A stretch of 64,000 bases of DNA from Siphonodentalium dalli (GCA_032622095.1 CP136062.1:57759868-57823867); one strand, 5' to 3'; counted from the first letter of the stretch, positions 45,296-57,611 are shown. A program made the numbers and translations. The notes: a model not told the origin generated them from the letters alone.

Positions 45296-46365
45296 TAGAG
45301 CTGGGACGGTTATGGGTTTTTCGTGACCGGTTATGAACGGCAAAAAACCGCGATTAACCGGTTAACCACATATTATAGGTACTATTATGGGTGGGTAAGC
45401 CCAGTATGCAGAACGGCGATGATTGTGCATGATGCTCACTGACATGGTAAGTTAGAGAACGGCTCCTGCCCATTATACAAAGAAGTTGTCACCCATGACA
45501 CACATAATCACATACCGGTACTGTAAAAACATATGTTTCGTGTTCAGTGACAACGTAGACCTATGTGTTCCTACATGTGGCCAAACACAAAGAACTGGCC
45601 TCTTGCATGGTTATGTAAACACACAGTGGGTATCATAATGGAGCAGAAGGGGGAACTTGTCAATTAACAAAAATGTCTTCCAAACTGCGTCAACTTTATT
45701 CACTCGAAACCAAAATATTCAAACACGTGCTTTTGTATACGTTTTTTATACGTTTTAGCATTCGGCAAACCTCGTCAGATTCCGTCACCGTTTGCCCCCA
45801 GAGGTCACAGGTCGAGGAGTTCAGAATGCCGTTTTAGTAGAAATACAACTGCCTTGTCAGTGCTGTTAAATAATTACACTCACTGGCTTTTGTTAAACAT
45901 GCAATTAGTCGCCATGTATGTAGACAATGGATGACGAATAAAGCGCCGGGCTTATTGTTTTCCTAATCAGTCCTAATCGGATTAAATCGGAACATTGATA
46001 TAAACTATAGTCAGACTATAGATAACCCACATTGCCGCTTACATAATAACCAGGGCATTCCTGACTCCAAGCATACACTTTGGGAACAAGACGGCTGTCC
46101 TTTGATGTTTCGTTTTGACGTCGGCAGGCTGTGAAATGTAGCCTTCAAAGAGCCGACACACCGCGTTTGATGTTGTTCCGTCAATCTCGGATTCATTTTA
46201 ATTGACGGAGACAGATTAACCCTCTTATAGCCAGTTATAGCTGACCATCACAGTGATCATACACTATAATAGTGATGTTACGGTTAACCGACCACGGCAA
46301 ATCCGTGACCGGTCACGGCCATAGTTGGTGGTTAACCGGTTAACCGCATAACCGTCCCAGCTCTA
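45296..46365. mobile_element. Non-autonomous hAT-like element A
   Basis: Termini TAGAGCTGGGACGGTTATG and CATAACCGTCCCAGCTCTA are exact inverses. Subterminal TTAACCGGTTAACC words lie at both ends. Octamer CCTGCATT flanks both sides (45288-45295 and 46366-46373). No transposase frame. Confidence 0.85.
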
Positions 46366-47030
46366 CCTGCATTACATGTATGTAATTTTTAATGGTGACC
46401 ATTTGTATAACAATATCTGTATGAGATTTTAATGATGACCATGTGTATAGCAGTATGTGTATGAGATTTTAATGATGACCATGTGTATAGCAGTATGTGT
46501 ATTGGATTTTAATGATGACCATGTGTATAGCAGTATGTGTATGAGATTTTAATGATGACCATGTGTATGGCAGTATGTGTATGAGATTTTAATGATGACC
46601 ATGTGTATAGCAGTATGTGTATGAGATTTTAATGATGACCATGTGTATAGCAGTATGTGTATGAGATTTTAATGATGACCATGTGTATAGCAGTATGTGT
46701 ATGGGATTTTAATTATGACCATGTGTATAGCAGTATCTGTATTGGATTTTAATTATGACCATGTGTATAGCAGTATGTGTATGGGATTTTAATGATGACC
46801 ATGTGTATAGCAGTATGTGTATGGGATTTTAATGATGACCATGTGTATAGCAGTATCTGTATTGGATTTTAATTATGACCATGTGTATAGCAGTATGTGT
46901 ATGAGATTTTAATGATGACCATGTGTATAGCAGTATGTGTATGAGATTTTAATGATGACCATGTGTATAGCAGTATGTGTATGAGATTTTAATGATGACC
47001 ATGTGTATAGCCGTATGTCGTTATGTGTAT

Positions 47031-48112
47031 TAGTGATGTTCCGATAATGAAAAAGCTTATCGGACCGATTTCCGATAACTGGAGGCACAATCGGCCGATT
47101 TCCGATTCCGATGTTTATATATATTGTGCGTTTGTTCCTATAATGGACTTATATACACCCAATGCACTCCATATCCCGCATAGTTTCAAAGCCAAATACA
47201 TCAAAGAAATATATACACACTGTCGTGACAGTATTTCTGCCGACGTCGGTTGTGTGCTTCCTTTGATGTATACCGGTAGTTGTTTTGACAAAGAGATCAA
47301 AGGTGCCGACTCAGAGTAACGTTATGACCATGTGTGGAACACTTGCATGCAGAGTAAAAGTCTTGATTGAATACTTGTAAGTTGCAACAATGTATGGAAT
47401 GGCGATGATTATTAACTAAATTTTGATTGATGGATAATAATTGCTGTCATATTTGTCTGAGATTTCCCAAGTTTCCATTGGTCACACCTTTTATCTTTTA
47501 ACAACTCGGAAGCTTTTATAGTTCGGCCTGCTCAATTTTTGTTTCGCAAGTTCAACGTGGAGCTAAGCGTATTTCATAGCATACGTTGTACAGACGAAAA
47601 AGCTAATTATGCCCCTACTAACATTGATCGTTATTGAAGACAGTTCTGATAACAACTGTATTATTTCATTCAGTGTGTGCTTCAAGTTATTGACATAGCA
47701 TGTGACGTCACATGACACGTGCTCTAGAGGAAGCCTCACTGTAATCAGGTCAGCTTTTTAATTAAAGCTTTCTTTGAATCTATTTCGTGTCAACGCGATT
47801 GAACCAATAACTTCATATTACACGGGATGTCGGGCATGTGTATTGCCATTCTTATAATATATCATCATATCAGACTGCTTTGATGATGCCAATGGCTTCT
47901 TTTTAGGCTGTTACAACTGCGTTTTACATTCAATACTACAGTTGTATTGCGTATGTTTATTAAAGCGTGCACATTGCGCTTAGATACTAGAATGTTTTTA
48001 TTTATTTTGACAATCGGTAAAAGCCGATGTTCAACTGCGAGGTACGATTAATATCCGATGGGCTATTATCGGCCGATGGCCGATTCCGATTCCGATTATC
48101 GGAACATCACTA
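47031..48112. mobile_element. Non-autonomous hAT-like element B
   Basis: Termini TAGTGATGTTCCGATAAT and ATTATCGGAACATCACTA are exact inverses. Subterminal ATCGGCCGATTTCCG-type words lie at both ends. Octamer ATGTGTAT flanks both sides (47023-47030 and 48113-48120), though this word is also part of the host minisatellite. Confidence 0.85.
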
Positions 48113-50129
48113 ATGTGTATGGGATTTTAATGATGACCATGTGTATAGCAGTATGTGTATGAGATTTTAATGATGACCATGTGTATAGCCGTATGTCGTT
48201 ATGTGTATGAGATTTTAATGATGACCATGTGTATAGCAGTATGTGTATGAGATTTTAATGATGACCATGTGTATAGCCGTATGTCGTTATGTGTATGGGA
48301 TTTTAATGATGACCATGTGTATAGCAGTATGTGTATGAGATTTTAATGATGACCATGTGTATAGCAGTATGTGTATGAGATTTTAATGATGACCATGTGT
48401 ATAGCAGTATGTGTATGAGATTTTAATGATGACCATGTGTATAGCAGTATGTGTATGAGATTTTAATGATGACCATGTGTATAGCCGTATGTCGTTATGT
48501 GTATGAGATTTTAATGATGACCATGTGTATAGCAGTATGTGTATTGGATTTTAATGATGACCATGTGTATAACAGTATGTGTATGGGATTTTAATTATGA
48601 CCATGTGTATAACAGTATGTGTATGGGATTTTAATTATGACCATGTGTATAGCAGTATGTGTATGAGATTTTAATGATGACCATGTGTATAACAGTATGT
48701 GTATGGGATTTTAATTATGACCATGTGTATAACAGTATGTGTATGAGATTTTAATGATGACCATGTGTATAACAGTATGTGTATGGGATTTTAATTATGA
48801 CCATGTGTATAGCAGTATGTGTATGGGATTTTAATGATGACCATGTGTATAACAGTATGTGTATGGGATTTTAATTATGACCATGTGTATAACAGTATGT
48901 GTATGAGATTTTAATGATGACCATGTGTATAACAGTATGTGTATGGGATTTTAATTATGACCATGTGTATAGCAGTATGTGTATGAGATTTTAATGATGA
49001 CCATGTGTATAACAGTATGTGTATGAGATTTTAATGATGACCATGTGTATAACAGTATGTGTATGGGATTTTAATTATGACCATGTGTATAGCAGTATGT
49101 GTATGAGATTTTAATGATGACCATGTGTATAACAGTATGTGTATGAGATTTTAATGATGACCATGTGTATAACAGTATGTGTATGGGATTTTAATTATGA
49201 CCATGTGTATAGCAGTATGTGTATGGGATTTTAATGATGACCATGTGTATAACAGTATGTGTATGGGATTTTAATTATGACCATGTGTATAACAGTATGT
49301 GTATGAGATTTTAATGATGACCATGTGTATAACAGTATGTGTATGGGATTTTAATTATGACCATGTGTATAGCAGTATGTGTATGGGATTTTAATGATGA
49401 CCATGTGTATAACAGTATGTGTATGGGATTTTAATTATGACCATGTGTATAACAGTATGTGTATGAGATTTTAATGATGACCATGTGTATAGCAGTATGT
49501 GTATGGGATTTTAATGATGACCATGTGTATAGCAGTATGTGTATGGGATTTTAATGATGACCATGTGTATAGCAGTATGTGTATGAGATTTTAATGATGA
49601 CCATGTGTATAGCAGTATGTGTATGGGATTTTAATGATGACCATGTGTATAGCAGTATGTGTATTGGATTTTAATGATGACCATGTGTATAGCAGTATGT
49701 GTATTGGATTTTAATGATGACCATGTGTATAGCAGTATGTGTATTGGATTTTAATGATGACCATGTGTATAGCAGTATGTGTATGGGATTTTAATGATGA
49801 CCATGTGTATAGCAGTATGTGTATTGGATTTTAATGATGACCATGTGTATAGCAGTATGTGTATGGGATTTTAATGATGACCATGTGTATAGCAGTATGT
49901 GTATTGGATTTTAATGATGACCATGTGTATAGCAGTATGTGTATTGGATTTTAATGATGACCATGTGTATAGCAGTATGTGTATGAGATTTTAATGATGA
50001 CCATGTGTATAGCAGTATGTGTATGAGATTTTAATGATGACCATGTGTATAGCAGTATCTGTATTGGATTTTGATGATGACCATGTGTATAGGAGTGCCT
50101 GTATGAGTGTATGTGATTTTTAATGGTGA

Positions 50130-50383
50130 CAAGCCTTGAAATAGGGTGTCTGTCATTTGCAGAATGAGGTTCCCAGAGGGTGAATTTAGTGATGCTACCC
50201 CGCATAGTGGGCTAGCATCACCAAATTCACCCTCTGGGAACCTCATTCTGCTGATTTGTAAGCAAAATGAGATCCCCAGAGGGTGAATTTGGTGATGCTA
50301 GCCCGCTATGCGGGGTAGCATCACTAAATTCACCCTCTGGGGACCTCATTCTGCAAATGACAGACACCCTATTTCAAGGCTTG
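50130..50383. mobile_element. Double family C MITE with exact 8-bp duplication
   Basis: CAAGCCTTG to CAAGGCTTG, containing two palindromic segments in series. Octamer AATGGTGA flanks both sides exactly (50122-50129 and 50384-50391). This is the best-defined insertion of the family and supports a hAT origin. Confidence 0.88.
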
Positions 50384-50448
50384 AATGGTGACCATGGGTA
50401 TAACAGTACCTGTATGGGATTTGTAACGGTGACCATTTGTATAAGCAC

Positions 50449-50690
50449 TCTTCTTAAGTCCTCCTCTGATGCACCATGATTCTTTAGAATGAACCTGACA
50501 ACCAGACTCTGGGCATTGGGCGATTGAAGAGATGCTAGCAAGTCAATGAATAACCATCGCTCCTTGACGCAGACATCGTCTTCACATGTCCTGTTGATTC
50601 GCTCGTTAACCAGCTCCGTCAGATTGGCATTACTCATATTTGACATAAGCAGCCTGATGTTATGGGCGCATTGAGTACGATCACCCGAGA
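50449..50690 (-). CDS. LLTP gene exon (start of helical domain)
   Basis: Minus-strand exon of 242 bp with a good acceptor, tattttttgcag. The proposed donor, gtgctt, is weak but gives the codon-boundary end that the next exon (39970) needs. The first two bases complete a valine codon begun at 57539. It encodes SGDRTQCAHNIRLLMSNMSN, then TELVNERINRTCEDDVCVKE, RWLFIDLLASLQSPNAQSLV and GASEEDLRR. From family knowledge, LLTP helical domains have an R--FLDALP--GT--A--L--EL segment followed by an L(T/S)-EE helix, which this resembles closely. Two cysteines (TCEDDVC) may pair. The 3' edge touches the 40-bp minisatellite. Confidence 0.82.
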
Positions 50691-50863
50691 CTGCAAAAAA
50701 TAAAATTTAAATATGTACAAATGAAGTGAAGGTGATAATTTTATAAGTGTAATTAAGGCCAAATGAATAAAATTACTATCTTCTCAGGCCTAAAAAATAT
50801 AATACCTTCATTTCCGGTAACCCTCCCTCCCGTTCGCCAAACTTTGCACAGATGCCCCATTGT

Positions 50864-50999
50864 TGCCATTCATCGGTCGGAAAGCGCTCAGTGAGAACTT
50901 TCCGATGAATGGCAACAACAAGCCATATTTCTGACTATATCCTGAAAAATTACCCATAATTATACTGAGGTTAAGGAGTCGATTATTTAGGGCATTATT
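50864..50999. mobile_element. Foldback MITE, family B copy 8 (left end lost)
   Basis: Begins inside the left arm (TTGTTGCCATTCATCGG) and ends GGAGTCGATTATTTAGGGCATTA. The CAGTAATG start is missing. Confidence 0.75.
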
Positions 51000-51129
51000 A
51001 TTTCATTCATTCAATAGGTTTTACAGATCTGTTCAAATTTATTATTATTGGCCATGCATATTCATCAAGTATAATACATAAACATGTTATGTATTGTTTA
51101 CCTCTGTATGCTCCATGACACATACATTG

Positions 51130-51755
51130 TTTTTCGCTGTGATTTCTCTAACCACTTGATGTTTTATATTGGGCTTACATTCGCTCTATTCCTCTATACA
51201 CTTGATGTTTTATATTGGGCTTACATTCGCTCTGTGATTCCTCTATACACTTGATGTTTTATATTGGGCTTACATTCACTGTGTCGTATTGGGCTTACAT
51301 TCGATTTGTGATTCCTCTAAGCACTTGATGTTTCATGTTGGACTTACTTTTGCTCTGTGTCCTCTGTGATTCCTCTATACACATATTGGGCTTACATTCA
51401 TTCTGTGATTCCTCTATGCACTTGATTTTTTTATATTTGGCTTATACAATGATATTTTATATTGGGCTTACATTTGCTCCGATTCCTCTGTATACTTGAT
51501 GCTTTATATTGGGCTTACATTCGCTCTGTGATTCCTTTATATACACAAGTTTTATGTTTTATATTGGGCTTACCTTCGCTTTGTGATTCCTCTATATACA
51601 ATTGATGTTTTTTATATAGGGCTTACATTCACTTTGTGATTTCTCTATACACTTGATGTTTTATATTGGGCTTAATATTCGCTCTGTGATTCCTCAATAC
51701 ATCTGATGTTTTATATTGGGCTTACATTCGCTCTGTGATTCCTCTATACATTTGA
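51130..51755. repeat. 49-bp minisatellite, irregular
   Basis: About a dozen copies of TGATGTTTTATATTGGGCTT with ACATTCGCTCTGTGATTCCT, with frequent indels and partial units. Confidence 0.85.
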
Positions 51756-51812
51756 TGTTGTCAGACATGGATGGATTCTCTGGCTTCTCCTCATGCTTGT
51801 TATGGTCCTATG

Positions 51813-51945
51813 AAATATACATCGATGGTTGTCATGATATATACACATGTATGGTGAGGTGTCATAATATATACACATGTATGGTTGAGTTTCAGGATAT
51901 ATACACATCAATGGTAAAGTGTCATGATATACACATGTATGAGGG
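51813..51945. repeat. ~35-bp minisatellite, four units
   Basis: Units of GATATATACACATGTATGGT with GTGTCAT. It runs into the left end of the TIR element at 51936. Confidence 0.7.
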
Positions 51946-54871
51946 CCCCTTCCCCCTCCCCCCTTGAGTCTAGAGCTGAAACGGTTGACCCATTCTTCTA
52001 ACCGGTTAACCATCGGGGTTAACCGGATTTCAACCGGTTAACCGCTAAATTTCTAGCGGACTTCTCTCACACTAATTATGTCGACATTATGCCAATATAA
52101 TGCCATGCTCCAGGGACAAACCTAGGTGAGAAGTAGTAGCTGAAATAAAGACCTTATTATTCACGGCATTTAACGATATTCAAAAACACGCATTAACGGT
52201 TCTTTTGCTGGCTCTCGTGATGGGGAATGAGCAAGTGAAATTTGTGAATGGCAGGGGAGATCGCTTATTTGCCGTGATCAGCATATGTTTGGGCATTTGT
52301 AAAACGAGTAAAATAGTATGGGTATTGGTAAAACGAGTAACAAAACTATATATATTAAAGATCTGTAATATATCATTATCATCATTGGTATATCCTCCAA
52401 TGCATTATATATAAAGACAAGAAAGTAATAACTACATGTAGAGAACAAAAAGGAAGGTCAGTTAGGTCAGACTCGCAGTCCTATTCAGTATTCGAGCTAT
52501 TCGTCGGTATCATGATAGCGGACACTAGTGTTGGGAGGTTATATAATTTACGTTTCGGTTTCGGTTTTAGTATGCAATCACTTAACATATAGCAATTACT
52601 GCCAAATTGAGTGTTAATTAGTCCCACAGACACAACCAGTTACAGAGTAGCATGGAGCATCAATTTCCTTGATAAAAGGGAAGATTATTGAAGAAGTTTT
52701 GGGTTGCTTCAACTACGATGTCTGTTTGGTCACTCAATTGAATTGATCATATTAAATCACAACAGGGAGGAAGAACGGGAAGAGTGAAGACATTGTGCTG
52801 CTGATCTCAATCTTCAAACTTTGTCGACTTACATAGTTTTTATAAACCCCACTGTAAAACAGTTTTATATATAGTATGTCGTGGTGTGATTCCAATTTGA
52901 ATCCATGTTGCTTCGTGCAGTATTAACTATTAAGTTACAAAAGCACGCATTGCCACACAACGCCACTTTTACGTTGTCACTTCCTTGTGTGCATTCAGAC
53001 TTGATACATAGTGACTGCACACATGCTTTTGTCGGAAGAAAACTTCAAAGGGTCGGAATTGATTGAAGGTCGCCGACACTTCCAGACAGTTCGAGAATTG
53101 CTACTAAGTATCTGATACTACCGCGTGTACCAATTAATGCTTGCATTGCACTCTACTATCGGTGACACGGGATTTAGTATTAGTTTTGCATCATTTAACC
53201 TAATATTTTGAGGATTATTCACGTTCACATTCAACTGACAACGGGATGCGGTTACGTCCGGTTCATATTTTTCTAACCGGTTACGTCGCTAACCGGATGC
53301 TAACCGGTTAACCGTCTAACCGTTTCATCTCTACTTGAGTCCGGAATCTAGTTTTAAAATGACGCTGGAATCTGGAATCCAGCTTCAAATTGACCCTGGA
53401 ATCCGGAATCCAGTTTAAGAAACAAATACCGGTTTCACGTCCAGTTTACATGATATTATAGATTAGTTTTGTGATACCCATAATATATGAGCAGGTCCCA
53501 CATATAAAGGCACCCCCGTCTTGAACCCCGGTAGTGGAAACTTCACCAATGAGGTCCAGAGCAGTCTACCTTGCGGCAGTTTACAAAATGTTAGGATAAG
53601 AGTAACAAAGGTATAAAATATGCGTCTAGACTTCCTTGGATTAACCGATCTTTATCACATTCCCGTGTAACAACTAATAAATTAAACGCTCTTTATATGG
53701 GCGTGATATATTGACCCAGAATTAATACCCCGATGTGATAACACATGTAAAACCCTCGGGTGGACTCCAATCTCGAACCCAACCTGCACCGGATCAGTAA
53801 TCCCAGTAAAACCAGTTTGGACTTACCAATGCCCTCACATGGGGACGCAAATGGAAGGAAATCCCAACAAAAAAGGGGGACCCTATTCTATAGCGGAAAT
53901 TGGCCGGCGGTCATCGTCACATCGAACACGTGGTCTCGGCCTGAACTCTGTGTTAGAAAACCCAAACACAAAATTAAGTTTAGAAAGTTGATACGTATCT
54001 TAAGCCACCACACATAAACCAATACCGAATGATGGATGGACAGACAGTCGGACAGATCAATAACATAATGCGCACGCTCCACTAGAAAATTGGGGATTAA
54101 TCGATGATTACATATTGATTTTGATATATAAATATATGCATGTAGCACGGGAGTTGGAGCTCCCGATAATATGTATATATCCACTGGTAGTCAAACAATA
54201 CACATCCATGTATTTGCATGCGTGTATATGGCCGCTTGGGTCCCAGATAATAATATTAACAATCATGTTTAACACATCGCATGTAAACCGCCAAACAAAC
54301 GCCATTTGAATTAATGTGTTTGATGATATAGCTAAGTGTCGGAGAGTAAACAGTTTTACATTTTGCATGGTTGAAATCCACACACTATCCTGGCAAGGTT
54401 ATATTGTTTTAACTAGCCATCGGAGGTACCGTTGTTTATATGTTGATGGTAGCCCAATATAACATACATATTTTTGAATTGTGGGTTAAGTTTATGCCCA
54501 CAGCGCATTTTCACGGAAATATAATTGGCAGTCCATCATCCAAATTGTTTTGCTATGTCTTTGGGGCAATTTTTGAGATATGTTGCCGCAAATAATGACC
54601 GGAAAGATAAAGAGCACCGTATACAAACGAATATATACAGACTAAGTCCTATAAGAGTGTGCATCAGATTGGATCCCATATAAAATTCATGATATTATGA
54701 TCTATTATGACCAAATGAGGAACCAAATCGCAATATTTCACCCGAAATGGAATCCGTTTATATAAATACATGAATCCGGAATCCAGCTTAATTTGTGTCT
54801 TGAATCCGTCGTACGGGTCCAAAATGGGTCGAATCCGGCATACGAAAAGGGGGGGGAAGGGGCCCTCATGC
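51936..54871. mobile_element. TIR element carrying a nested hAT copy
   Basis: CATGTATGAGGGCCCCTTCC at the left is inverted at the right (GGAAGGGGCCCTCATGCATG). CCGGAATC-type repeats lie inside each end. About 1.57 kb remains after removing the nested element at 51971-53333. No transposase recognised. Confidence 0.65.
51971..53333. mobile_element. Non-autonomous hAT-like element C
   Basis: Termini TAGAGCTGAAACGGTT and AACCGTTTCATCTCTA. TAACCGGTTAACC words lie near both ends, like those of element A, so the two are related. Exact octamer CTTGAGTC on both sides (51963-51970 and 53334-53341). Confidence 0.85.
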
Positions 54872-55290
54872 ATGATCAGGCACGAGGATCACCTGAAATT
54901 TAAAATTAAATCAACCACAAACCAAATTTTCAATTTAATAATTTAAGCTTGTGCTTGATTTAATGTTAAATTTGAATACCATATAAAGCAAGAAAGTCTA
55001 AAAATGGGTTTTACTTCCTGGAAATAAATCACATCTCCATATTGTTAAGTCAGGGAGATGTGACATCTCATCTTTAAAATCCATTATGAAACAGCATAGA
55101 ACAATAATCTATATTAATTAAATGTGATAAAAAAGAAGTTGTCTTTTTTGACAGTATAGTATTTTTTCACATTGCTTAATTAATGCCACGTTCTCTTGGG
55201 TGCCAAATAACAGAATATGGTGGAATAATAGTGCAGGCGGAAAGTTTTATAAAACTAAATTACAGTACAGGGTTGAACTTTTTAGAACTA
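54872..55290. other. Intronic sequence without recognisable feature
   Basis: AT-rich. A short CAGGGAGATGTGACATCTC palindrome at about 55051 is the only structure noticed. Confidence 0.4.
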
Positions 55291-55453
55291 CAGTAATGCT
55301 CTAATTAATCGACTTCTTTACCACAGCAGAATTATGGGTAACTTTTCAGGATTTAGTCGGAAATATGGCAACAAGCCATATTTCCAACTAAATCCTGAAA
55401 AGTTACCCATAATTCTGCTGTGGTAAAGAAGTCGATTAATTAGAGCATTACTG
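55291..55453. mobile_element. Foldback MITE, family B copy 9
   Basis: CAGTAATGCTCTAATTAATC to the inverse, TA on both sides, arms nearly perfect. Confidence 0.88.
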
Positions 55454-57137
55454 TATTTAAAATGTCCATTTTCTCATATAATCTAATATTCTGTCGCTAA
55501 TCTTAATTTTATAACAATAAAAAATATTTCGAAGTAGGCCAAAGAATTTGACGAAGTCACGTGGTCGGCACGATCACATGATTGTCACATGTGACCAGAA
55601 GTATAGTCACATGATCGATCACATGCTAACCCATTGTCAATGCATATAGATACACAACGATGGCAGATCATGAATTGATTGCAGCTTTCGAAGTTTGCCA
55701 AGTTATGAAGTGAACACTGCAAATGCAACAATTTCGCAGAAATACGTCGCAGTTCTCACATGTGTTGTTATTATTAAGCAAAGCCTGTATTTTACGTAAG
55801 GCCTTACTTTTCTCATAAAAGAAATCGCATATGAAGACTTTGGAATATTATTAAGTATATTTTACCATGATGTATTAATAAATTATTGTATATTATTTCG
55901 GTTTTACGTGCAGTTATCTATATGTACATAAACATGTGCTCGTGTTTCTAATCTTTTCGTTAACTGAATAGTCCGAGTTATTTTATATATATTATATTCA
56001 TATTGCATATATGTGATGACTTGCAAAGTTATATATAAAAGTGTTATAGACATTGATCATCTCGAAAACATTCCAGTTTCCAGATGACTTTAGTCATGTG
56101 GCAATAATGAGCATTTAGTTTTAATTTATTGTAAAGCGGTATAACACAAATAATTTGGTTTATTGTTGTGGGATACAATAAATTATATCACACCATTAGC
56201 AATACGATATGATAAGTTTATTTTCATAGTTATGAATCATGTATATATGAAGGCAATATATATACATATACACAAATATTGCGCATCCAAAACAATCTTG
56301 CTGACTCTGTGGGCAATAAAGAGCAACACAGATACATGTAAGTTTGTTTATTTTTGTGCTTTATAAGGATGTCAGATGATGCATTTCATAACTTATATTC
56401 CGCATATATAAATAGGTAAATATTCATAGTGGCCTATAAAGTTAGCACTCTAGCGGCACAGTCTATTCAAAATCCCTGTCATAAAATTTTCAAGGTGACA
56501 AATTATTTTTTTAACAGGTTCAATTGAAAACTAATAATTTATTCACAACTGTAATGTGTACATTATTATACTTAAACCTTAGCCCTGCCCAAATTACACC
56601 ACATACAAGACTTAATTTCAATTGTTGACATGCTGCTATATAGTTATGCTATTACACACGCATGCGCTGCAGATTCTGGGCATTTAACATCGCCACATGC
56701 GATTACATAATATTGATGACGTCATATAGGTAGACACAATTAACTCCGCCTCTCATTCCGTGTTTTAAGTTTGTCAACTCATATATGACGTCATATGAGA
56801 TTTAGCGATGGAGATTGCCAGACAAGCAGTGGAGGTATTATTTATTTTTTCGGCTTATTTATTATGGGATGTTATGGGACTTGGGTCATTGTGTTCATAA
56901 TATGGGGTGCTTTTGGATAGTGTTTTGTTGTATTAGCAGGATAGCAATCTTTTAACCCTGTACTGTTAAAAGTATAGTAGGTAATGGACTAATTGTACAA
57001 AAAAATTTCTCCAATAGCAGTGGATTTTCCTTTGTCAAAATTTAATATATATACAGGCTAAATAACGATCATACAGGTGGAAATATTATCCGGAAGGCAA
57101 TAAATGTACATGTATGCTTATTTGGCACTCAAGAGTA
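55454..57137. other. Intronic sequence without recognisable feature
   Basis: AT-rich, with TATATA-rich stretches. I see no coding segment with splice sites and no repeat shared with the rest of the window. Confidence 0.4.
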
Positions 57138-57396
57138 TTAACCATTCCATGACTGGAACTTCGTGAAATTTTGCAAAAAACCCTGTGTCAATGCATTCTC
57201 TTATATATGCGAGTCTCCCATAGGGAGCCTCACATATATAAGAGAATACATTGGCCTAACAATATTTACATTGTAAGCCAGTGTATTCTCTTAATATATG
57301 CGAGGCTCCCAATGGGAGACTCGCATAAATAAGAGAATGCACTGTCACCGGACCTTTAATGCTGCACCAGCACAGCTCCCGTCATGAAAGGGTTAA
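57138..57396 (+). mobile_element. Family A MITE, complete, TTAA at both ends
   Basis: TTAACCATTCCATGACTGG at the left and CCCGTCATGAAAGGGTTAA at the right. Two palindromes around TCTCTTATATATGCGAG are joined by GCCTAACAATATTTACATTG. TTAA at both edges supports a piggyBac-like origin. Confidence 0.88.
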
Positions 57397-57538
57397 ATCA
57401 CCGAAGGCTGATGTTGGGGTACAGACTTGACTCCAGCCTTCATAACAATTCACTTCTCCCCTAACATTATTGAGAAGTGACTTGTCTAATTGAAACTTAT
57501 GGTCCTGATAACATACAAATTGAAAAACAAAACTTTAC

Positions 57539-57611
57539 CTCTAGTGATACAATTGTAGTTTTCCTCATCCCATGTCTTTGGCTCCAGTTGGTGGCAGAAG
57601 ATGCCGATGAC
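57539..57611 (-). CDS. LLTP gene exon (most upstream seen)
   Basis: Minus-strand exon of 73 bp with acceptor cttgtactgcag and donor gtaaag. It starts on a codon boundary and leaves one base that joins the first two of 50690 as valine. It encodes VIGIFCHQLEPKTWDEENYN and CITR. No family motif is visible in so short a piece. It is included because it is open, splice-bounded, on the right strand and in the right phase. The preceding N-terminal exons were not found between 57612 and 64000. Confidence 0.6.

Larger units (their letters stand above)
45172..50448. repeat. 40-bp minisatellite, interrupted
   Basis: The unit is ATGAGATTTTAATGATGACC plus ATGTGTATAGCAGTATGTGT. The ends are diverged (45172-45295, 46374-46430, 50060-50130 and 50384-50448) and the interior homogenised. 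Two-unit alternation of AATGATGACC/AATTATGACC is strong in 48590-49450. Excluding insertions, about 3 kb of array is present. It runs right up to the donor of LLTP exon 50449-50690. Confidence 0.95.
762..57611 (-). other. LLTP-family gene model (partial; nine exons)
   Basis: Nine minus-strand exons are joined in this order: 57611-57539, 50690-50449, 39970-39916, 38844-38698, 16430-16207, 15482-15342, 8206-8076, 7308-7115, 907-762. Seen directly: each exon is open, the boundaries are AG/GT, and codon phases fit at every junction (split codons at 57539/50690, 39916/38844, 38698/16430, 8076/7308 and 7115/907) except on the 5' side of 15482. From family knowledge: the order of motifs (paired-helix repeats, a conserved NAG-SS-P segment, then beta-rich sequence) matches large lipid transfer proteins, which move lipid in the ER or package it into secreted particles. 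The N-terminal signal peptide and first beta-sheet exons must lie beyond 57611, perhaps outside the window, and the C terminus lies before 762. Vitellogenin, apolipophorin and MTP all remain possible. Introns range from about 0.5 to 22 kb and carry essentially all the repeats listed here. Confidence 0.75.

Noticed and set aside
46011-47319. Short frames at 46011-46196 and 47023-47319
   Set aside because: Both lie inside the transposase-less hAT-like elements A and B, show no transposase motif, and are not part of a longer frame.
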